Counted from the first letter of the stretch, positions 1 to 6,113 are shown. The stretch: DNA of 6,356 bases from Candidatus Fermentithermobacillaceae bacterium UBA3907 (GCA_002391545.1 DGFF01000037.1:1-6356), one strand, 5' to 3'. Notes: a model not told the origin generated them from the letters alone. Made by a program: numbers and translations.

Positions 1-19
1 AGATGTGTATAAGAGACAG
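1..19 (+). other. Nextera transposase (Tn5 mosaic end) adapter remnant
   Basis: The first 19 bases read AGATGTGTATAAGAGACAG, which is exactly the Tn5 mosaic-end sequence carried by Illumina Nextera adapters. It sits at base 1 of the window, where an untrimmed read end would place it. This is library sequence, not genome. It does not touch the DUF1177 coding region, which ends at base 33, so only bases 20-32 downstream of that gene are native. Confidence 0.96.
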
Positions 20-32
20 CTCAATACCAGAT

Positions 33-971
33 CTAACAGTTTTTGCCCAACGTCTGAAGATGATTCATGGGGCCGTATAACTGCACCATAGTATTGAAAT
101 CCTTCTCGTCGAAGAACCTACATTTACCTGCACCGAAACTCTTCGCCACCTCCACCGCAAAACGAACTACTTGCTCAATGTCAACAACGTGACTAGCTCC
201 TGTGGCGCAGCCAGGAACTGCAGTTTCAGTAGTAATAGCTATTCCTACACAAGGAGCGCAAGTGGCTGTAGCAGGTTGAAGAATGCTATTCACATGGTAC
301 ACTCCATTACCATATGGAGTTATGTCCTGCATGGTTATGGGGAAAGTTGCTGGTAATCTCCCAGTCACAATGCTCATAATTTCTAACAAATCCTCAGATA
401 CGCGTAAAATATACCCTTCCTTGACCGTAGGAGAAATTGCAAAACCTTTATGGTTGATGATCCTATTTCCCTTAGTAGTATCTATAGACAAAACTGCGTC
501 CATTTCAGGATCTACTTCGTACTTATTCATAATATCCATATCCACCGGCGAACCCATAAACGGCACTGGGTCATGTGGCTGAGTTGGAGCATCTGGGCAC
601 ACATGAGTGGTCACAATGACGTCTCCAGGTAATACATCCCCACATTTTTTCATACGAGCCAGTTTAATACCTATAGCCAACGCAGAAACAGCCCCATCCC
701 CATCAGAGACCAAACCGATCATTTCAGGCCGAGCCCCAATTCCGCCTAATCTACCTATGATCCCCAAAGTGGGTTGTCCTTCGCCTTTAGTCTTACCATG
801 AGATCCAGGAATAACCATTTTGACAAAATCGGTGCTTCCCTTCCCACCCCTTACAGCAGTAGTCTCTACGTGATCCAATCCCAAATCCTTCAAGAACTTA
901 ACTACCTGCTCACCGTCGACTACACCGCTGTCCAACAACTCTATTGCATCAAGAGTAGCTCTGAAACTCAT
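33..971 (-). CDS. DUF1177 family protein
   Basis: A 312-residue protein that I recognise as the DUF1177 family, whose biochemical role is not established. It has no signal peptide or membrane segment and should be cytoplasmic. Conserved-looking blocks are a glycine-rich GRLGGIGARPEMIGLVSDGDG stretch (about 73-93), THVCPDAP followed by QPHDPVPFMGSPVD (122-144), and TCAPCVGIAITTETAVPGCATG (237-258). The order SDGDGAV, then GDVIVTTH, loosely recalls the metal-ligand blocks of M20/M42-type aminopeptidases; this is only a resemblance seen by eye. The start at 971 has a G6 Shine-Dalgarno run 8 nt upstream. That run lies partly over the stop codon region of ldcA, 15 bp away, so the two genes are almost certainly cotranscribed and possibly translationally coupled. 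The gene is complete, ending in TAG at 33-35. The family call is firm and the function is unknown. Confidence 0.88.
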   Translation of the reverse strand: MSFRATLDAIELLDSGVVDGEQVVKFLKDLGLDHVETTAVRGGKGSTDFVKMVIPGSHGKTKGEGQPTLGIIGRLGGIGARPEMIGLVSDGDGAVSALAIGIKLARMKKCGDVLPGDVIVTTHVCPDAPTQPHDPVPFMGSPVDMDIMNKYEVDPEMDAVLSIDTTKGNRIINHKGFAISPTVKEGYILRVSEDLLEIMSIVTGRLPATFPITMQDITPYGNGVYHVNSILQPATATCAPCVGIAITTETAVPGCATGASHVVDIEQVVRFAVEVAKSFGAGKCRFFDEKDFNTMVQLYGPMNHLQTLGKNC

Positions 972-986
972 TAGTATATCCCCCCA

Positions 987-1970
987 TTAGATTACTGCTT
1001 TTTCAAGAAAAGTTATCCTACCCGAATTTGAAAGATCTGGATTCGCCTCTATTTCCACGCGAATGCCCAAGGGAAGTACTGCATTGTACTTTCCATGCCC
1101 TGCGGGCACATTAGCCAAACAAGGCTTTCCTGTATGGCCAAAATATTGCTGCAACACGTCAGAAGATGAAAAAGACGGAATATGGGAATCTGGATCCCCT
1201 TCACAATCAGTAAAATCTCCAATGCAAAATCCTTCAGCATCCTCAAGTTTGCCAGCAAGTCTAAGTTGACATAACATTCTATCTATTCGGTAAGGTTTCT
1301 CCCCTACCTCTTCTAAGAAAAGGATACAGCCCCTGGTGTCAACTTCCCATGGCGTCCCAATAGTTGACGCGATCAACGACAGGTTCCCACCTATCAGCCT
1401 TCCTGAAGCGCTACCTTCTTCCATAATGGAAAAACTTCTAGGTTTCGAGCCTGCATCATCTGGGCTTTCTGGCAAAGGCAGATCACCTGGAGGCCATATA
1501 CCCATCAACGTGTCTTTGACACATTGAAAAGAGTACGCCTCCATCTCAGGAGACCACACTTCAGCTACCGGTCCGTGAAATGTGACCAAACGCGCCTCTT
1601 TCCAAAGAGCCAGGTGAAGTGCGGTTATATCAGAATATCCCATCAAGACCTTAGGAGTCTTTCTTATGGACTCGAAATCCAAAAGAGGAAGTATGCGCAT
1701 GGCACCATAGCCACCCCGTGCTGCAATAACTCCTTTTACTTCGGGATCTTCCCAAGCGCGCATAAAATCTAGAGCCCTTTCCCTATCCTTGCCAGCCAAG
1801 TAACCCCACTGCTGTAAAACCGAATCCCCAAGTTTAACCCTCAGCCCGATCTTTTCAAAAAGGTGCACTCCCCGCTTTAGAGAATCCCCACGAACGGGAC
1901 CAGACGGCGCTACAATCGCAATCGTATCCCCTTTCTTCAAGGCTTCAGGCTTAAAGACATCCACACCCAT
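987..1970 (-). CDS. ldcA: S66 family LD-carboxypeptidase (LdcA/MccF-like)
   Basis: A 327-residue serine peptidase of family S66, which includes muramoyltetrapeptide (LD-)carboxypeptidase, removing the terminal D-Ala of cell-wall tetrapeptides, and MccF-type peptidases that inactivate microcin C. The N-terminal domain starts with KGDTIAIVAPSG and carries AARGGYGAMRILPLLD, then LMGYSDITALH with the nucleophile Ser113. The C-terminal domain has IGGNLSLIAS, the FLEEVGEKPYRIDR block with the catalytic Glu (about 220), and PAGHGKYNAVLPLG with His292. The triad is therefore intact and the length is normal. There is no signal peptide, as expected for the cytoplasmic recycling enzyme. I chose the ATG at 1970 because AGGGGG lies 7 nt upstream. 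The in-frame ATG at 1976 adds two residues but its G-run is only 1 nt away. It is the first gene of an operon with DUF1177. LdcA versus MccF-like specificity cannot be decided here. Confidence 0.92.
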   Translation of the reverse strand: MGVDVFKPEALKKGDTIAIVAPSGPVRGDSLKRGVHLFEKIGLRVKLGDSVLQQWGYLAGKDRERALDFMRAWEDPEVKGVIAARGGYGAMRILPLLDFESIRKTPKVLMGYSDITALHLALWKEARLVTFHGPVAEVWSPEMEAYSFQCVKDTLMGIWPPGDLPLPESPDDAGSKPRSFSIMEEGSASGRLIGGNLSLIASTIGTPWEVDTRGCILFLEEVGEKPYRIDRMLCQLRLAGKLEDAEGFCIGDFTDCEGDPDSHIPSFSSSDVLQQYFGHTGKPCLANVPAGHGKYNAVLPLGIRVEIEANPDLSNSGRITFLEKAVI

Positions 1971-2016
1971 ATTCATGCCCCCTGTACCACTTTAATTCAG
2001 TATACACCTATGTCCA

Positions 2017-2031
2017 TGGGCAGCATGCCCA
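2017..2031. repeat. Small perfect dyad in the divergent ldcA / yheA-like intergenic region
   Basis: TGGGCA-GCA-TGCCCA, with 6-bp perfect arms and a 3-nt centre. It lies between the weak ldcA -10 candidate (TATTAT on the minus strand, 2042-2047) and the ldcA start, so it could be an operator or a small 5'-UTR hairpin. No run of T follows it in either direction, so it is not a terminator. Dyads this short occur by chance, and the functional reading is speculative. Confidence 0.3.
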
Positions 2032-2041
2032 AAAACTAGCA

Positions 2042-2047
2042 TAATAT
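2042..2047 (-). promoter_or_regulatory. Possible -10 box for the ldcA-DUF1177 operon
   Basis: Minus-strand TATTAT matches five of six bases of the sigma70 -10 consensus and lies about 70 bp upstream of the ldcA start. No convincing -35 is found 16-18 bp upstream. A perfect TTGACA at 2079-2084 on this strand is too far away to pair with it. TATACT at 1999-2004 is an alternative that also lacks a good -35. Confidence 0.22.
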
Positions 2048-2072
2048 GCACACTCCCTTGGTGCAGGTTGCA

Positions 2073-2101
2073 TTGAATTGTCAAAAGTGCAATCATATCT
2101 T
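2073..2101 (+). promoter_or_regulatory. Candidate sigma70 promoter for the yheA-like gene
   Basis: TTGAAT at 2073-2078 and TATCTT at 2096-2101 are separated by 17 bp, each matching four of six consensus bases. The predicted leader to the ATG at 2174 is about 65 nt. An overlapping alternative pairs TTGTCA (2078-2083) with TAGATA (2101-2106), also with a 17-bp spacer. This is the only place on the plus strand with correctly spaced boxes ahead of the gene. Confidence 0.4.
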
Positions 2102-2173
2102 AGATAGACATTTTTTACCCTTTGAGTAATCTGAGTCATAAAATTTGAGTTGTTTGAAAAGGAGGTAATCAAG

Positions 2174-2512
2174 ATGGCAGTTTACGATAAGGTATATGAA
2201 CTTGCCAGAGAGTTGAAGGACAGCCCTGAATACAAAGAATATCAGGACGCAAAGCAAGCCATTGAACAAAGCGAATCCGCCCTCCAAATTCTCAAGGACT
2301 ACTGGCAGCTGCAATTATCAATACAAACAGCCTTTCTCACAGGAAGGGAACCTGATGAGAAAACCCAAGAAAACTTCCAGAAGACACAAGAAATCATAAA
2401 CATGCATGGACCAATACAAAGATTCATACACGCCGAAAGGCAGATTTTAACCATGCTCACTGATATTCAAAGGATCTTAACTGAATCCTTAGACTTATTG
2501 GATTACACTTAG
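2174..2512 (+). CDS. YheA/YlbF-family protein (UPF0342-like)
   Basis: A 112-residue, mostly helical, soluble protein. The start MAVYDKVYELARELKDSPEY, the charged amphipathic helices and the C-terminal AERQILTMLTDIQRI segment match the YlbF/YmcA/YheA group (DUF964, Com_YlbF). The length and N-terminus are closest to Bacillus YheA. In B. subtilis, YlbF and YmcA work with YaaT to modulate RNase Y and developmental gene expression; the YheA branch has no settled function, so none is assigned here. The start at 2174 is fixed by a strong GGAGGT (2161-2166) 7 nt upstream. The frame stays open back to a TTG at 2150, but that start would place the Shine-Dalgarno inside the gene. It is the only plus-strand gene, a single-gene unit convergent with tldE across a 30-bp gap. 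Confidence 0.85.
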   Translation: MAVYDKVYELARELKDSPEYKEYQDAKQAIEQSESALQILKDYWQLQLSIQTAFLTGREPDEKTQENFQKTQEIINMHGPIQRFIHAERQILTMLTDIQRILTESLDLLDYT

Positions 2513-2542
2513 CAAACTAAGGAAACCTGATAATCACATCGC

Positions 2543-3907
2543 TTAATGCTCGGCCTGGCCTGTAAAATTGAATTTGCCCAACCGAAGGGCGGGCGCTACC
2601 ACGCTGTATGAAGTCCCAATGAGTTTCTGTTCCCGTCCTACACCTTCTGTACTTCGGAGAGCATTTAAAATACTTTCAGTAAAGCGCAAGTTTTTGAGGG
2701 CGCTTACTACTTGACCATCTTCTATCAAGAAAGTGCCATCTCGAGTCATTCCAGTTATTATTGTCTTTTGGGTATGTACCGATCTTACATAATGAAATCT
2801 AGTAACGAGTATTCCCCTTTTCACGCCAGACATAAGTTCCTCTTGCGAAACCGAATCTTCTGGCAAAGCGTAGAGGAACAAATTAGACGCCATCCCCCTC
2901 GGATAATGACCAGTCGACTCCTTTTTGCCTTCCTTGAACGCGGCAAACGAATCATACAACAAGTTCTTAGCGACGCCCTGTTCAACCAAGGCTACTCTAG
3001 ACTTGGGTTGCCCTTCGCCATCAAAGGGAAAGGGTGCTCCTCTAGGATCTAACCCATCGTCACATATGTTGATGAGCGGAGAAACTATCTCAGTGCCCAA
3101 TTTTCCACACAAAAACGACCGTCCTTCTTGGTATGAAACGGCGGAAAAACCCATACTTGACAGGAAAGAAACCATCTCAGCTACAGCGTAGGGCTCCAGA
3201 AATACCGCATATTCCCCTGGTTCGATAGCAATCTGATTTTTATTCACCAAACAACGACGTACAGCTTCCTCTGCAACTTGAGCTGCGTCGATATTTGCGA
3301 TATCCCTTGAAGATGCCTGGGCATACCCAGAGCCTTCATCAGACATAATTACACACGTTAACTCAGCAGATGTAGACTTTCCGTAAGCCCTCACCCCTAG
3401 TGAGTTCCCAACGGCAATTTCATTAACCCCAGTAGAATGAGCTCCCGCAGCCTGAAATCCCGCTTTATTTGCCTCGGCAATCACTTCCATCACATTGTCA
3501 GCTCGATCATAAGGGGTTGCGGCAGCCGTAGACTCAAAATAGCATTGGGCTTCAGGTATGGGACGCGGACCAGGAAGGGAAACAAACTCGGGATTTTCAG
3601 GTGAGAGTTCAGCTAACTCTAACGCCCGCTCTACAGTTTTTGCTATAGACTCCTTGTCCAACCTGTTTGTACTAACAGATCCCATCTTTTTGCCCACATA
3701 AGCTTTCACCGACAACCTGGCGTTAATTTCGTCCACGTTCTGATGTATAACTGAATTTGCATATCGGGTAAGACTGCTCTGAAACCCCGTCAACCTCACC
3801 TCGGTTTGGTCAGCACGAGATAATTTCAAGACTTCCTCCACAATCTCCAAACTTCTTTCCCGTCCGAAACAAGAATCGTCCCTTCGACAGTCATTTTTCT
3901 TTACCAT
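2543..3907 (-). CDS. tldE: TldE/PmbA family protein, TldD partner
   Basis: A 454-residue member of the PmbA/TldD (U62) family. In E. coli, TldE pairs with TldD in a heterodimeric metalloprotease that degrades unfolded peptides and removes the leader of microcin B17. TldE itself lacks the zinc site but shapes the substrate channel. That fits this protein: there is no HExxxH, the equivalent region reads EPGEYAVFLEPYAVAEM (about 229-245), and the C-terminus ends in the family-typical GTSYSVVAPALRLGKFNFTG. Other recognisable parts are the N-terminal EVRLTGFQSSLTRYANSVIHQN region and DDGLDPRGAPFPFDGEGQP (283-301). The start ATG at 3907 overlaps the last 7 bp of tldD, so the two are cotranscribed and probably translationally coupled, which suits an obligate partner. 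The upstream Shine-Dalgarno is poor, supporting coupling. Its stop at 2543-2545 faces the yheA-like gene, with no recognisable intrinsic terminator between them. Confidence 0.92.
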   Translation of the reverse strand: MVKKNDCRRDDSCFGRERSLEIVEEVLKLSRADQTEVRLTGFQSSLTRYANSVIHQNVDEINARLSVKAYVGKKMGSVSTNRLDKESIAKTVERALELAELSPENPEFVSLPGPRPIPEAQCYFESTAAATPYDRADNVMEVIAEANKAGFQAAGAHSTGVNEIAVGNSLGVRAYGKSTSAELTCVIMSDEGSGYAQASSRDIANIDAAQVAEEAVRRCLVNKNQIAIEPGEYAVFLEPYAVAEMVSFLSSMGFSAVSYQEGRSFLCGKLGTEIVSPLINICDDGLDPRGAPFPFDGEGQPKSRVALVEQGVAKNLLYDSFAAFKEGKKESTGHYPRGMASNLFLYALPEDSVSQEELMSGVKRGILVTRFHYVRSVHTQKTIITGMTRDGTFLIEDGQVVSALKNLRFTESILNALRSTEGVGREQKLIGTSYSVVAPALRLGKFNFTGQAEH

Positions 3908-5367
3908 CTTCCCACACCTACCCTCACATTTCTGAATCTAGCCGGAGCCGCTCCGTGCCCTACTCTAATTGCCTGACCAGGCTCGCCCTTGCCGCAATTT
4001 GGAATTCCCCAAACCTTCCATTCATCTTTCGAAGCTATGGCATCGCAAGAATTCCAAAACTCAGGCGTATTGCCTGTGTAGGTCGGGTTTTTCACCATGC
4101 CTTTGACGCAACCATTTTCAATTTCCCAACCTATTTCCGTTCCAAACTGAAAGTTATAACGTCTGTCGTCTATAGAGTAGCTTCTGTTAAGGTCCATGTA
4201 AATCCCATGATCTGTATCTCTTATTATCTCGTCTAGCGTGTAATCCCCAGGTTCAAGATTTACATTGGTCATGCGAATAAGCGGGATACGATTCCAATTG
4301 ACCGCCCTATTAGCTCCATTGGAAACTTCTCCTATCTCCCCTGCAGTTTCCCTCGAGGAAAGATAGTTATGAAATATTCCTTCCTTGACAACGTCGAATT
4401 TTTGAGCAGGTACTCCGTCATCGTCGTAGCCAAATGAACCGTTACCGCCTGGGATAGTAGCATCTGCGACTATATTGACTACAGGTGAGCCGTATCTAAA
4501 AGTCCCTTTCTTTTCAAGAGTAAGGAACGACGTACCTACATATCCAGCTTCCATGCCCAGAACACGATCTAGTTCGATGGCATGGCCACAAGACTCATGG
4601 ATCTGAAGCGCCAATTGCGAGCCTTCAAGGATTATATCCATGGCACCACTTGGGCATTGGGGGGCCTTCAGTAATTCACACGCTTCTTGAGCCACTCTTG
4701 GTGCTTCACCTATAAAGTCCAGATCCTCTATGTGCTCCCATCCCTTCAAAGCAAAGTCCCCGCCAAATTGTGCAGGATAGGAACGCCCTTGGACTTCATC
4801 TACATCTCTTGCAATTGCACCTATGCTTCCTCCGCTTTGTACCATTTCCTGCCTTATGCAAGATCCCTCTGTTGACAAGAAGTCTTTGGCCTCCTTAAAA
4901 AACACCAAAGAGCCGTAGGTAAGATCTACAGGTGCTGCTTTTTTCATCAGCCGCTCGCAATCGAGTAGGTACTCTATCTTATCCTCGATCTTCATCTCAA
5001 AAGGATCCTTCTTCGGCACAGCGGACCACGATCCTTCTATAGGATCCAAAGGAGACAAAGTGATAGGTTTTTTGATGCTCTGCCTAGATGCTTTGGCAAT
5101 ACGAACTGCTTCCTCCGTCGTTTCTTGTACGTCTTTGGCAGACATCATTTTACCTGCAATAGCCGAATCGCTGCGAGAAGCAAAGCCCCACGCACCATCA
5201 AATAGAACCCGTACACCATATCCTGAATCAGAATTTGTACCAAGAGAGTCAACGTGCCCGTTCCTCGTAGAAATTCTCTCGGTTTGAGATGATACATATC
5301 TTATATCGGCGTACTCAGCTCCTAGTTCCCTTGCCTTATCTAAGGCAATCTTCAAAATACTATCCAT
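3901..5367 (-). CDS. tldD: TldD zinc metalloprotease subunit
   Basis: A 488-residue TldD, the catalytic subunit of the TldD/TldE protease, cytoplasmic, acting on unfolded or leader peptides. The zinc motif HESCGH is at 257-262 (family HExxxH, followed by the typical AIELDRVLGMEAGYVGTSF), and Cys458 in NCGKGEPGQ matches the C-terminal cysteine ligand known from E. coli TldD. Other family blocks are YGVRVLFDGAWGFASRSD near the N-terminus, IVADATIPGGNGSFGYDDDG and SSRETAGEIGEVSNGANRA. The protein therefore looks active and full length. I start at 5367 (MDSILKIALDKARELG) because GGAGGT lies 9 nt upstream. The longer form from ATG 5391 would place that Shine-Dalgarno inside the gene and has no clear site of its own. 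tldD overlaps tldE by 7 bp and is preceded by a repeat-rich leader of about 150 bp after the thioredoxin-like gene. Confidence 0.94.
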   Translation of the reverse strand: MDSILKIALDKARELGAEYADIRYVSSQTERISTRNGHVDSLGTNSDSGYGVRVLFDGAWGFASRSDSAIAGKMMSAKDVQETTEEAVRIAKASRQSIKKPITLSPLDPIEGSWSAVPKKDPFEMKIEDKIEYLLDCERLMKKAAPVDLTYGSLVFFKEAKDFLSTEGSCIRQEMVQSGGSIGAIARDVDEVQGRSYPAQFGGDFALKGWEHIEDLDFIGEAPRVAQEACELLKAPQCPSGAMDIILEGSQLALQIHESCGHAIELDRVLGMEAGYVGTSFLTLEKKGTFRYGSPVVNIVADATIPGGNGSFGYDDDGVPAQKFDVVKEGIFHNYLSSRETAGEIGEVSNGANRAVNWNRIPLIRMTNVNLEPGDYTLDEIIRDTDHGIYMDLNRSYSIDDRRYNFQFGTEIGWEIENGCVKGMVKNPTYTGNTPEFWNSCDAIASKDEWKVWGIPNCGKGEPGQAIRVGHGAAPARFRNVRVGVGRW

Positions 5368-5376
5368 TACCGTTAC

Positions 5377-5382
5377 ACCTCC
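5377..5382 (-). promoter_or_regulatory. Shine-Dalgarno site that sets the tldD start
   Basis: Minus-strand GGAGGT, 9 nt ahead of the ATG at 5367. Its position inside the longer in-frame alternative (ATG 5391) is the reason for preferring the shorter TldD. It also lies at the 3' end of a 13-codon upstream ORF (5414-5373). Confidence 0.75.
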
Positions 5383-5414
5383 AGCTTCCATCTCACAACC
5401 ATGGCAATATACAT

Positions 5415-5447
5415 CTCTTCCCTATTTCTTCCCTATCTCTTCACATA
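5415..5447. repeat. 11-bp tandem repeat in the tldD leader
   Basis: On the plus strand, CTCTTCCCTAT (5415-5425) is followed directly by TTCTTCCCTAT (5426-5436), ten of eleven bases identical, and then by a partial third unit beginning CTCTTC (5437-5447). The minus strand is purine-rich, with AGGGAAG repeated. The period is close to one helical turn and the array lies about 50-80 bp upstream of the tldD start, so it could be a regulator-binding array, or simply a low-complexity purine tract. Confidence 0.55.
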
Positions 5448-5466
5448 AATCCTCCATCAAATGTAA

Positions 5467-5512
5467 ACGGTTCTCACCTTTCTTCGCCAACCGAAAGAAT
5501 TGCGAGAACCGT
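5467..5512. repeat. Palindromic repeat, diverged copy (copy 1)
   Basis: Outer arms ACGGTTCTC (5467-5475) and GAGAACCGT (5504-5512) pair perfectly over 9 bp. The inner arms, TTTCTTCG against CGAAAGAA, pair imperfectly. Total length is 46 nt. Its reverse complement matches the left arm of the repeat at 6053-6105 at 17 of 22 positions (shared pattern ACGGTTCT-N5-TTCTTTC), so the two are copies of one family. It begins 14 nt past the stop codon of the thioredoxin-like gene and could act as a 3' hairpin. The minus strand after it reads TTTACATTTG, a poor U-tract, so it is not a canonical terminator. Confidence 0.7.
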
Positions 5513-5525
5513 CTAAGTATCTATT

Positions 5526-5984
5526 TCAGATCAAGTTTAGATCTCTAAGAACCTCTTCTATCTCAGCAAATGTTCGATACCCGCCTAAGGTTTCTAGAAC
5601 ATCCCCATGGGAATTAAAAAGCACCAACGTGGGTACTCCTACTATTTGGTACTTTTCCGCTTCTCCAGGATAAAGTTGAGCATCTATCTTCGCAACTATC
5701 AATTCTCCACCGTAATTTTCTACGATCATGGTCAGTTCAGATTCGATTCTCCTACAGTAAGGAGAGTCTTTCGTATAGAACTCAACAATTAGTGGCTTCC
5801 CCCTAGACTGATACACGGCTAAAGTATCTGGAGTTAAGTCCTTAACTGAAATATTCGTCTCATCTAACGCATCAGACTGAATCTTTCTGAAATAAAGAGA
5901 CCCTGCCAAAAGCAAAACCACTACGATCACGATTATAAGCCAAGTGTGTTTACGAACCCGTGCCTTACGGCGCCTTTTGCTCAT
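5526..5984 (-). CDS. Membrane-anchored thioredoxin-fold protein with SPYC motif
   Basis: A 152-residue protein. Residues 1-13 are strongly basic (SKRRRKARVRKH), residues 15-30 form one hydrophobic helix (WLIIVIVVVLLLAGSL), and from about 48 there is a single thioredoxin domain. The topology predicted by the positive-inside rule is cytoplasmic N-terminus and domain outside the inner membrane. Thioredoxin landmarks are VEFYTKDSPYC at 67-77, the KID strand at 99-101 and the cis-proline segment VGVPTLVLF at 115-123, with a GG pair near 134. The redox motif is Ser74-Pro-Tyr-Cys77 where thiol-disulfide oxidoreductases have Cys-x-x-Cys. The Ser codon TCT (5763-5765) is one base from TGT. With one cysteine it cannot make an internal disulfide; a mixed-disulfide, glutaredoxin-like, chaperone or non-redox role is possible. 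ATG 5984 is the only start: a TGA lies in frame just upstream, and GAGAGG precedes it by 10 nt. Copies of a palindromic repeat flank the gene on both sides. Confidence 0.85.
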   Translation of the reverse strand: MSKRRRKARVRKHTWLIIVIVVVLLLAGSLYFRKIQSDALDETNISVKDLTPDTLAVYQSRGKPLIVEFYTKDSPYCRRIESELTMIVENYGGELIVAKIDAQLYPGEAEKYQIVGVPTLVLFNSHGDVLETLGGYRTFAEIEEVLRDLNLI

Positions 5985-6052
5985 CTCCGATCATCCTCTC
6001 GGCCAACATCCACAATCATCGTAACCGCACAACCCCATTCCACGCAAGCATG

Positions 6053-6105
6053 GGGACGGTTCTGGTGCTTCTTTCCGCCGATGAAAGAAGCACCAGAACC
6101 GTCCC
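6053..6105. repeat. Palindromic repeat, perfect 22-bp stem (copy 2)
   Basis: The left arm at 6053-6074 (starting GGGACGGTTCTGG) and the right arm at 6084-6105 (ending CCAGAACCGTCCC) are perfectly complementary over 22 bp, around a 9-nt loop CCGCCGATG. It lies between tRNA-Pro and the thioredoxin-like gene. No T-run follows it on either strand, so it is not an intrinsic terminator. A perfect stem this long beside a diverged relative at 5467-5512 suggests a dispersed REP or MITE-like element that was recently inserted or copied. No transposase is in the window. Confidence 0.85.
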
Positions 6106-6113
6106 TACAAAAA

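Noticed and set aside
301..320. Inverted repeat ACTCCAT/ATGGAGT with a 6-nt loop
   Set aside because: Only 7 bp, and it lies inside the DUF1177 coding region, where codon content explains it.
2508..2521. Hairpin CTTAG-CAAA-CTAAG at the end of the yheA-like gene as a terminator
   Set aside because: The stem is 5 bp, AT-rich and not followed by a T-run, so it cannot be called an intrinsic terminator.
2711..3191. Plus-strand open frames of 113 and 88 aa inside tldE
   Set aside because: Antisense shadows of a conserved, unambiguous tldE frame, low in protein-like character and without ribosome binding sites.
5368..5391. Extended TldD N-terminus from ATG 5391 (MEAGGVTV)
   Set aside because: The extra residues are encoded by the strong GGAGGT Shine-Dalgarno that serves the ATG at 5367, and the upstream ATG has no clear site of its own.
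5289..5516. Plus-strand 75-aa open frame over the tldD leader
   Set aside because: It overlaps tldD antisense and then runs through the tandem repeat and palindrome. It has no Shine-Dalgarno and no recognisable protein features.
6053..6105. The 22-bp palindrome as a rho-independent terminator for tRNA-Pro
   Set aside because: The T5 run lies between the tRNA and the hairpin, not after it, and neither strand has a U-tract downstream of the stem.
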